Source: Pseudomonadota bacterium
GTDB taxonomy: Bacteria; Pseudomonadota; Alphaproteobacteria; Rhizobiales; Beijerinckiaceae
Reading direction: 5' to 3'
Assembly (NCBI GenBank): GCA_021777915.1
Contig: JAJYCZ010000013.1
Location: forward strand, 1 to 34,755
DNA length: 34,755 nucleotides
Part shown: positions 27,714-34,755 of the stretch, piece after piece
Layout of the letters: every line of letters begins with the position of its first letter
Position numbering within the stretch: position 1 is the first letter of the stretch
The notes under the pieces: generated by a model
The model's input: the letters and a program-made list of their open reading frames with translations, nothing else
Database searches by the model: none
What the model was told of the DNA's origin: nothing
Made by a program: the position numbers and the translations under genes

Positions 27714-28306
27714 TCCTCGACCACATATCTGATGCCGGCGCGGAAATAATCCCAGCCGGTGTAGAGCGTCAGGAGCGCCGCCAGCCACAACAGGCCGAGG
27801 CCGATCCGCACCGTGCCGGGCAGCAGCGCCTCGCCCGCTCGTCCGGCGATGAGAAAGCCGAGCGCGACGATCTGCACGGTGGTCTTCCATTTGGCGACAT
27901 TGCTCACCGGCACCGAGACCTTCAGCTCGGCCAGGAATTCGCGCAGGCCGGAGACCAGGATTTCGCGGCAGAGAATCACGATGGCCGCCCACAGCGACCA
28001 GCTTCGGATCGTCCCGTCGGCGACGAGAATCATCAGCGCCGAGGACACCAGAAGCTTGTCGGCGATCGGGTCCAGCATCCGCCCCAGCGCCGATTGCTGC
28101 GCCCAGGCGCGGGCGAGATAGCCGTCGAAGAAATCGGTGATCCCGGCGACGGTGAAAAGCCCCAGCGCGGTCCAGCGCAAGGCGAAATTGTCGGGCCAGA
28201 ACAGGCAGGCCACCACCGCCGGCACGATCACCACCCGGCCGAAGGTCAGGGCGTTCGGCAGGTTGAAATTGCGACGGACGCCAGAACGGGCCGGACTGAG
28301 GGACAT
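27710..28306 (-). CDS. pgsA: CDP-diacylglycerol--glycerol-3-phosphate 3-phosphatidyltransferase
   Basis: FNLPNALTFGRVVIVPAVVACLFW, GITDFFDGYLARAWAQQSALGRMLDPIADKLLVSSALM (CDP-alcohol phosphotransferase motif). Confidence 0.94.
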   Translation of the reverse strand: MSLSPARSGVRRNFNLPNALTFGRVVIVPAVVACLFWPDNFALRWTALGLFTVAGITDFFDGYLARAWAQQSALGRMLDPIADKLLVSSALMILVADGTIRSWSLWAAIVILCREILVSGLREFLAELKVSVPVSNVAKWKTTVQIVALGFLIAGRAGEALLPGTVRIGLGLLWLAALLTLYTGWDYFRAGIRYVVEE

Positions 28307-28426
28307 GATGGGAGGGAAGCTTTTTAAACGTGGCGCGTCAACGGATTTTTCCGCTTTGGCGGCGCGCAGGGCCATTTGCCGCTTCGAAACGGCCGGCTAT
28401 CGCTTCAATGGTGTGTCGGCTATATA

Positions 28427-28447
28427 TGATGCGTGATGATTGATGCA
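28427..28447 (+). repeat. Three tandem TGATGNN units upstream of antitoxin gene
   Basis: TGATGCG TGATGAT TGATGCA, TGATG starts at 28427, 28434, 28441 (exact 7-nt spacing). Confidence 0.6.
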
Positions 28448-28459
28448 CGAGGGCAAGCG

Positions 28460-28687
28460 ATGCGAACCACATTGGCGATCGCCGACGATGTCCTTGCCGC
28501 GGCCAAGGCGATCGCACGGGACCAGGGCAAGACCGTGGGCGAGGTCGTGTCCGATCTGGCGCGGCGCGCATTGCGCGTCGAGGGCGCTCCGTCGGCGCGC
28601 AATGGAATCCCGCTTCTTCCGGTCAAGAAACCCGACGCGCGCGTGACGCTGGAGATCGTCAACCGGCTGCGCGACGAAGCGCCATGA
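28460..28687 (+). CDS. VapB-like antitoxin
   Basis: MRTTLAIADDVLAAAKAIARDQGKTVGEVVSDLARRALRVEG (ribbon-helix-helix-like N-terminus); overlaps the PIN-domain ORF by ATGA. GTG 28433 is an alternative start. Confidence 0.85.
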   Translation: MRTTLAIADDVLAAAKAIARDQGKTVGEVVSDLARRALRVEGAPSARNGIPLLPVKKPDARVTLEIVNRLRDEAP

Positions 28688-29115
28688 CCTTCCTGCTTGA
28701 CGTCAATGTGCTGATCGCGCTGATCGACCCGACCCATGTCAGCCATGAGGCGGCGCATGATTGGTTTGCGCGCAAGGGCCGCGAAAGCTGGGCGACTTGC
28801 CCGATCACCGAGAACGGCGTCATACGCATCGTCGGACATCCGAAATATCCGAACGCGCCCGGTTCGCCCGCGCTGGTCGCGGAAATCGTCCGGGCTTTGC
28901 GCGCGTTGCCCGGACATGTTTTTTGGTTCGATTCCGTCACTCTTCTCGATGACAAACGGGTGCGCGCCACGGAACTCCTGACGGCGCAGCAGGTCACCGA
29001 CACCTATCTCCTCGCTTTGGCGGCGTCCCACGGCGGCCAGCTCGCGACCTTCGACCGCCGCCTCTCGACCAGGGCGGTCGTCGGCGGCAGGGACGCGCTT
29101 CACCTCATCGGCTGA
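28684..29115 (+). CDS. VapC-like PIN-domain toxin
   Basis: MTFLLDVNVLIALIDPTHVSHEAAHDWFA...CPITENGVIRIV...DTYLLALAASHGGQLATFDRRL; PIN acidic residues conserved. Confidence 0.93.
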   Translation: MTFLLDVNVLIALIDPTHVSHEAAHDWFARKGRESWATCPITENGVIRIVGHPKYPNAPGSPALVAEIVRALRALPGHVFWFDSVTLLDDKRVRATELLTAQQVTDTYLLALAASHGGQLATFDRRLSTRAVVGGRDALHLIG

Positions 29116-29127
29116 GGGTCAAGGCGC

Positions 29128-31128
29128 TCAACCCTTTTCGTGGAAATGATCGAACACCAGCTTCGCGGTCGCCGCCGAGAAGCCCGGCGTCTTTTCCAGA
29201 TCGGCCAGCGCCGCCGCCGCCACGGCCTTGGCGGTCCCAAAGGCCTGGAGCAGCGCCCTTTTGCGCGCCGGGCCGACGCCGGCGATCTCGTCGAGCGGGT
29301 TTTTCGCGAATTCCTTCTTGCGCCGCGCGCGATGGGTTCCGATGGCGAAGCGGTGGGCCTCGTCGCGCAGGCGCTGGACGAAATAGAGCGCTGGATCGCG
29401 CGGCGCCAGTCTGAACGGCTCGCGCCCGGCGACGAAGAAAGTCTCGCGGCCCGCGTTGCGGTCAGGCCCCTTGGCGATCGAGGCGAGCGTCACGCCGGTC
29501 ACGCCCAGCTCCTCCATCGCTTTGCGCGCCGCTTCGAACTGGCCGCGCCCGCCGTCGATCACGATCAGGTCGGGCGACTGGGGGAAGGCGTCCGGGTCTT
29601 CGGGCGCCGGCGCCTCGCCCTCCTTGAGCAGGCGCGAAAAGCGGCGCGACAAAACTTCGCGCATCATGGCGTAATCGTCGCCGGGCGTGACCGGACCCTT
29701 GATGTTGAAGGTCCGGTAATGGGTTTTCATGAAACCCTCCGGGCCGGCGACGATCATCGCGCCGATCGCCGAAGACCCCATGATGTGGGAATTGTCATAG
29801 ACTTCGACCCGGCGCGGCGGCTTGTCCATGCCGAAGGCGGCGCCGAGCGCCTCCAGCAGTTTCTGCTGGCTGGCGCTGTCGGCGAGCCGCCGGCCCAGAG
29901 CCTCGCGGGCGTTGCTGGCGGCGTCGGCGACCATTTCCTTCTTCTCGCCGCGCTGGGGCGTAGCGATCTCGATTCCATAGCCTTCGCGCTCCGCCAGAGC
30001 CTCTTCGAGCCAGGCCGCCTCCTCGATGGCGTGGGAGAGCAGGACCAGCCGCGCCGGCGGGCGCTCGGCATAGAACTGTGCGACGAAGGGCCCCAGAACC
30101 TCGCCGGCGGAAAGGGTTTTGTCGGCGCGCGGAAAATAGGCGCGATTGCCCCAGTTCTGATAAGCGCGATAAAACACCGCCTCGACGCAGAACTGGCCGG
30201 CTTCCTCGTGAAGCGCGAAGACATCGGCCTCGGGCACGGCGCGCGGATTGATCCCCTGCTGGCCCTGAATCGCGGCGAGAGCGGAAATGCGGTCGCGCAA
30301 TTGCGCCGCGCGCTCGAATTCGAGGTTTTCCGCCGCCGCGTTCATGTCCTGCGCCAGACGTTCCCGCACCGCGCGGGATTTTCCGGCCAGGAAATCGCGC
30401 GCCTCGCCCGCCAGTTCGGCGTAATTCTCCAGCGAGATTTCGCCGGTGCAGGGGCCGGCGCAGCGCTTGATCTGGTACAGGAGGCAGGGCCGGCTGCGAT
30501 TGTCGTAGAAGGAATTCTCGCAGGAGCGCAGCAGGAAGGCGCGTTGCAGCACGTTGAGGGTGCGGTTGACGGCGCCGACATTGGCGAAGGGCCCGAAATA
30601 ATCGCCCTTGCGAGCGCGCGCCCCGCGATGTTTGGTCAGTTGCGCGCCGCGTTCGTCTTTGGTCAGAAGGATATAGGGGAAAGACTTGTCATCGCGCATC
30701 AACACGTTGAAGCGCGGCTTGAGCTGCTTGATGAGATTGGCTTCGAGCAGCAAGGCCTCGACCTCGGTGCGGGTCGAGACGAAGACCATCGATGCGGTGA
30801 GGGCGATCATCCGCGCGATGCGATTGGCGTGGCCGGCGAGGCGGGTATAGGACGCGATGCGTTTTTTGATGCTTTTCGCCTTGCCGACATAAAGCACCGC
30901 GCCATCCTCGCCGATCATGCGATAGACGCCCGGCCCCATCGGCGCATGTTTCCAATGCGCGCGGATCGCCTTCAAGCCCCGCTTGAACGAGGAGGCGGCC
31001 GCTTCGGACTCGAAATCGAGATCGACGCCGGAGCTTTCTTCCGGCTCGGCGGAAAAGACCTCTTCGGCCTCGTCCGGCTCCAGAAGCCCCTCGGGCGGCG
31101 CATCGATATGGCTTTTCTGGCGACTCAT
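29128..31128 (-). CDS. uvrC: Excinuclease ABC subunit C
   Basis: GIY-YIG domain ([32 protein letters not shown]), [93 protein letters not shown]. Confidence 0.97.
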   Translation of the reverse strand: MSRQKSHIDAPPEGLLEPDEAEEVFSAEPEESSGVDLDFESEAAASSFKRGLKAIRAHWKHAPMGPGVYRMIGEDGAVLYVGKAKSIKKRIASYTRLAGHANRIARMIALTASMVFVSTRTEVEALLLEANLIKQLKPRFNVLMRDDKSFPYILLTKDERGAQLTKHRGARARKGDYFGPFANVGAVNRTLNVLQRAFLLRSCENSFYDNRSRPCLLYQIKRCAGPCTGEISLENYAELAGEARDFLAGKSRAVRERLAQDMNAAAENLEFERAAQLRDRISALAAIQGQQGINPRAVPEADVFALHEEAGQFCVEAVFYRAYQNWGNRAYFPRADKTLSAGEVLGPFVAQFYAERPPARLVLLSHAIEEAAWLEEALAEREGYGIEIATPQRGEKKEMVADAASNAREALGRRLADSASQQKLLEALGAAFGMDKPPRRVEVYDNSHIMGSSAIGAMIVAGPEGFMKTHYRTFNIKGPVTPGDDYAMMREVLSRRFSRLLKEGEAPAPEDPDAFPQSPDLIVIDGGRGQFEAARKAMEELGVTGVTLASIAKGPDRNAGRETFFVAGREPFRLAPRDPALYFVQRLRDEAHRFAIGTHRARRKKEFAKNPLDEIAGVGPARKRALLQAFGTAKAVAAAALADLEKTPGFSAATAKLVFDHFHEKG

Positions 31129-31371
31129 GGCCCTAATCTAGGCGCTGTCGCCGCGCCGCGAAATGGGCTGTCCGGCGGCCCCTGTCTCGCCGCGGCCCTT
31201 GGCCTTTCGGCTCGCGACCTTGGACTAATTCGTGATCTTCCCGCGCTTGTGTTTGGTGCATATTCCGCTTGCGGCGCCGGCGACTTGACGGAAGCGTCCT
31301 GGCGCCGGACGAGGAGCCGCGCCTTGCGCGCGGGATGCGGGCCGCGGCCGAGCGCCGCTTGGGAGAATGGA

Positions 31372-33534
31372 ATGTCGAGCCGAATCCGCCATGGGCGCAT
31401 GGACATCGCCGCCAATCTGCATGATTTCATCAATCGCGAGGTTCTGCCGGGCCTCGGTTTCGGCGCGTCGGCGTTCTGGGCGGGGCTGGAAAAATTCCTG
31501 CTCGAGCTCGCCCCGCGCAACCGCGCCCTGCTCGACAGGCGCGATGCCATTCAGGCGCTGATCGACGCCTGGCATCGCGAGCGCAAGGGCAAGGTTTTTG
31601 ATGCGGAGGCCTATCGGCTCTTTCTGGCCGAGATTGGCTATCTGGTTCCGCGCGGCGAGGCGTTCACGGTCGAAACCGCCCATGTCGATCCCGAAATCAC
31701 GATTCAGGCCGGCCCCCAGCTCGTCGTTCCGATCCTCAACGCGCGCTATGCGCTGAACGCCGCCAATGCGCGCTGGGGCTCGCTTTATGACGCCCTTTAC
31801 GGCACGGACGCGATCCTGCCGCCGGACCCGGCGCAAAAGGGCTACGACCCGGCGCGCGGCGCGGCGGTGATCGCCTGGGGCCGCGATTTCCTCGACCGCG
31901 TCGCGCCTTTGGCCGGCGCGTCTCATCGCGATGTCGTCCAATACGCCGTCGAGAAGGGCGCGCTTCAGGCGAAACTGGAGGGTGGCGTTGCGGCGCTTGC
32001 CGATCCGCGGTTGTTCGCGGGCTTTGCCGGCGATCCGTCCGCGCCGGGCGCCGTTCTGCTGAGGCACAATGGCCTGCATGTCGAAATCCGCGTCGACCGC
32101 GATCATCCGATCGGCGGGACCGACCGCGCCGGCGTCGCCGACATCACGCTCGAAGCGGCGCTGACGGCGATCCAGGATTGCGAGGATTCCATCGCCGCGG
32201 TGGACGCCGAGGACAAGGTCGGGGTCTATCGCAACTGGCTTGGCCTGATGAAGGGCGACCTTGCCGCGACTTTTGCGAAGAACGGCAAAGCCTTCGAGCG
32301 CCATATGGCGCCGGACCGCGCTTACCTGTCGCCCGAGGGCAAGCCTTTCGCGCTGCCTGGGCGTGCGCTGCTGCTGGTGCGCAATGTCGGCCACCTGATG
32401 ACCAGCGACGCGGTGCTGATCGACGGCGCCGAGGCGCCCGAGGGCCTGCTCGACGCCATGTTCACCGCCCTCATCGCGCTTTACGACCTGAGAGGCCTGG
32501 GCCGTTTCCGCAACAGCCGCGCCGGCTCGGTCTATATCGTCAAGCCGAAGATGCACGGGCCGCAGGAGGTCGCCTTTTCCAGCGAAATTTTCACCCGCGT
32601 CGAGGAGGCGCTGGGCCTGCCGCGCTTCACCATCAAGATGGGGATCATGGACGAGGAGCGGCGCACCACGGTCAATCTCGCGGAATGCATCCGCGCGGCG
32701 AAGGAGCGCGTCTTCTTCATCAATACGGGCTTCCTCGATCGCACCGGCGATGAGATTCACACCTCGATGGAAGCCGGGCCGATGATCCGCAAGAACGACA
32801 TGAAAAATGCGGCCTGGATCGCGGCCTACGAGGACAACAACGTCGATGTGGGCTTAGGCGTCGGCCTGCCGGGCCACGCCCAGATCGGCAAGGGCATGTG
32901 GGCCATGCCGGACATGATGGCGGCCATGCTGAAGACCAAGGGCGCCCATCCGCGCGCCGGGGCCAATACCGCCTGGGTGCCGTCGCCCACCGCCGCGACG
33001 CTTCATGCGGTCCATTACCATGAGGTCGATGTCGCCGCCCGGCAGCAGGAGATTGCCGCCCGCGCGCCGGCAAAACTCGACGCCATCCTGACCATCCCGC
33101 TCGCCGACCGCATCAACTGGTCGCCGGAGGAAATCAACGAGGAACTGGAGAACAACGCGCAAGGGATTCTCGGCTATGTCGTGCGCTGGATCGATTCCGG
33201 GATCGGCTGTTCCAAGGTGCCGGATATTCACGGCTTCGGCCTGATGGAAGACCGCGCCACCCTGCGCATTTCCAGCCAGCACATCGCCAACTGGCTGCGC
33301 CATGGGATTTGCGGCGCGGATCAGGTGCGCGAGGTGATGCGCCGCATGGCGGCGGTGGTGGACGGCCAGAACGCCGGCGACCCCGATTACCACCCCATGG
33401 CGCCGGATTTCGACAACAGCGTGGCCTTCCAGGCGGCCTGCGATCTGGTGTTCAAGGGCGCGCGGCAGCCCAACGGCTATACCGAGCCGGTGCTGCATGC
33501 GCGGCGCCGCGAAGCCAAGGCGCGGCGGGCGTAA
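31372..33534 (+). CDS. glcB: Malate synthase G
   Basis: [145 protein letters not shown]. Confidence 0.96.
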   Translation: MSSRIRHGRMDIAANLHDFINREVLPGLGFGASAFWAGLEKFLLELAPRNRALLDRRDAIQALIDAWHRERKGKVFDAEAYRLFLAEIGYLVPRGEAFTVETAHVDPEITIQAGPQLVVPILNARYALNAANARWGSLYDALYGTDAILPPDPAQKGYDPARGAAVIAWGRDFLDRVAPLAGASHRDVVQYAVEKGALQAKLEGGVAALADPRLFAGFAGDPSAPGAVLLRHNGLHVEIRVDRDHPIGGTDRAGVADITLEAALTAIQDCEDSIAAVDAEDKVGVYRNWLGLMKGDLAATFAKNGKAFERHMAPDRAYLSPEGKPFALPGRALLLVRNVGHLMTSDAVLIDGAEAPEGLLDAMFTALIALYDLRGLGRFRNSRAGSVYIVKPKMHGPQEVAFSSEIFTRVEEALGLPRFTIKMGIMDEERRTTVNLAECIRAAKERVFFINTGFLDRTGDEIHTSMEAGPMIRKNDMKNAAWIAAYEDNNVDVGLGVGLPGHAQIGKGMWAMPDMMAAMLKTKGAHPRAGANTAWVPSPTAATLHAVHYHEVDVAARQQEIAARAPAKLDAILTIPLADRINWSPEEINEELENNAQGILGYVVRWIDSGIGCSKVPDIHGFGLMEDRATLRISSQHIANWLRHGICGADQVREVMRRMAAVVDGQNAGDPDYHPMAPDFDNSVAFQAACDLVFKGARQPNGYTEPVLHARRREAKARRA

Positions 33535-33536
33535 GG

Positions 33537-33577
33537 AAAAAAAAGCCTGCGGTTCGGGAGAACCGCAGGCGCGTTTT
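33537..33577. terminator. Bidirectional intrinsic terminator between convergent glcB and rpe
   Basis: Perfect 11-bp stem GCCTGCGGTTC-GGGA-GAACCGCAGGC (33545-33570); AAAAAAAA on the left (U-tract for rpe transcription), GCGTTTT on the right (for glcB). Confidence 0.9.
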
Positions 33578-33598
33578 CGAAATGAACTGACGGGCGGC

Positions 33599-34306
33599 TC
33601 AGGCCGCCGATTTGACCCGCGCCGCTTCGGCCGCCGCGCGGATGGCGGCGATGTTGCGGCCATAGACTTCGGGATTGTCCACCGAACCGCCCTTGAACAC
33701 GGCGGAGCCGGCGACCAGGGCGTCGGCGCCCGCCGCGACGACCAGCGGCGCGGTTTCCGGGGTGATGCCGCCGTCGATCTCGATATGGATCGGACGGTCG
33801 CCGATCATGGCGCGGACCTGGCGGACCTTTTCGACCTGGCTCTCAATGAAACTCTGGCCGCCGAAGCCGGGGTTGACCGTCATCAGCAGCACCAGATCGA
33901 TGCGGTCGAGGACGAATTCGATCGCCGAGGCGGGCGTCGAGGGATTGAGCGACACGCCGGCCTTGGCGCCGAGCGAGCGGATCAGTTGCAGCGAGCGGTC
34001 GAGATGCGGACCGGCTTCGGCGTGGACGGTGACGATGTCCGAGCCCGCCTTGACGAAGGCTTCGATATAGGGATCGACCGGCGCGATCATCAGATGGACG
34101 TCCATCACGCCCTTGATGTGCTTGCGGATGGCGGCGCAGGTGGCTGGGCCGAACGTGATGTTGGGGACGTAATGGCCGTCCATGACGTCCACATGGACCC
34201 AGTCGCAGCCCTGGGCTTCGATGGCGCGGCATTCGGCGCCGAAATTGGCGAAATCGGCGGAAAGGATCGAAGGGGCGATCTTGATGCTGCGGTCGAAGGG
34301 TTTCAT
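33599..34306 (-). CDS. rpe: Ribulose-phosphate 3-epimerase
   Basis: IKIAPSILSADFANFGAECRAIEAQGCDWVHVDVMDGHYVPNITFGP...MTVNPGFGGQSFIESQVEKVRQVRAM...IEIDGGITPETAPLVVAAGADALVAGSAVF. Confidence 0.97.
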   Translation of the reverse strand: MKPFDRSIKIAPSILSADFANFGAECRAIEAQGCDWVHVDVMDGHYVPNITFGPATCAAIRKHIKGVMDVHLMIAPVDPYIEAFVKAGSDIVTVHAEAGPHLDRSLQLIRSLGAKAGVSLNPSTPASAIEFVLDRIDLVLLMTVNPGFGGQSFIESQVEKVRQVRAMIGDRPIHIEIDGGITPETAPLVVAAGADALVAGSAVFKGGSVDNPEVYGRNIAAIRAAAEAARVKSAA

Positions 34307-34338
34307 GGACGGTCCTTTCGAGATTTGGATAGGCGGAG

Positions 34339-34365
34339 CCCTCTCCCCGCAAAACGGGGAGAGGG
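34339..34365. repeat. REP-like hairpin repeat, copy 2, between cbbM and rpe
   Basis: CCCTCTCCCCG-CAAAA-CGGGGAGAGGG, perfect 11-bp stem; arms match the 16896-16922 copy. Confidence 0.88.
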
Positions 34366-34377
34366 GTTTAAATCGGA

Positions 34378-34755
34378 TTAGGCAGCGGCCTGGCCGAGCC
34401 TGTCGCGCCAGCCGGGGAACAGCTTGTCGGCGTCATGCGGGAAGCTGACGAAGGCGCGGGCGAATTCGCGGTGGCTCTTGGCGAATTCGATCGGATCGGC
34501 TTTCGCCCTCCAGCATTGTTCCGCCTGACGCAGCGAGATGGCGCCAGCCGCGCCGCCGTCGACATGGCCGAAGGCGCCGCCGCCGGCGGTCATGATCAGG
34601 TTGGAATGGCCGAGGTTGTCGAAGAAGCCCGGCATGCGCAGGGCGTTCATGCCACCCGAAATGATCGGGGTGGTCGGGTTCATGCCCAGCCAATCCTGCT
34701 CATAATAGGGGCCCTGCGCCTTGTCCTCGGTCAGCATGAAGGCGATGTTGCGGTC
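34378..34755 (-). CDS. cbbM: Ribulose bisphosphate carboxylase, form II, C-terminal fragment (5' part beyond window)
   Basis: [106 protein letters not shown]; form II signature. Confidence 0.95.
   Translation of the reverse strand, partial: DRNIAFMLTEDKAQGPYYEQDWLGMNPTTPIISGGMNALRMPGFFDNLGHSNLIMTAGGGAFGHVDGGAAGAISLRQAEQCWRAKADPIEFAKSHREFARAFVSFPHDADKLFPGWRDRLGQAAA

Noticed and set aside
29140-31371. N-terminal ~744 codons of the 1464-aa ORF 29140..33534
   Set aside because: This part is antisense to uvrC in a stop-poor high-GC frame. The true product from 31372 is malate synthase G; no fusion protein is supported.

Overview
Contiguous ~66% GC (estimated by eye) alphaproteobacterial-type chromosomal segment, mostly housekeeping genes. 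Left to right: clpA 3' end; LOG-family gene; coiled-coil membrane protein; opgH/opgG glucan genes; glmU; HWE-type sensor kinase plus stand-alone response regulator; glmS; two divergent DUF2147-like secreted proteins flanking a flavin reductase, a hypothetical gene and pccA; GGCT-like gene; panC; DUF805; a KirBac-like channel/GST/rhodanese cluster; DUF3253; YdcF-like; GH25 lysozyme; polysaccharide deacetylase; tRNA-Leu(GAG); lipB; lipoprotein and secreted hypotheticals; moaD/pgsA; a VapBC-like toxin-antitoxin pair; uvrC; glcB; rpe; and the 3' end of a form II RuBisCO gene (cbbM). No CRISPR array, transposase, integrase or prophage was seen. I found no convincing new multi-gene system. The best leads are: (i) a VapBC-like module wedged tail-to-tail into the uvrC-pgsA-moaD block, with three 7-nt-spaced TGATG repeats at its 5' end; (ii) an HWE kinase/FAT-GUY-like receiver pair between glmU and glmS; (iii) a shared CCCTCTCCCC hairpin family, one copy lying between cbbM and rpe; (iv) a tRNA-Leu whose encoded CCA is part of its terminator stem; (v) several perfect intergenic hairpins; (vi) a GspC/PilP-like orphan next to opgGH. 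All family assignments come from reading the translations; no searches were run.
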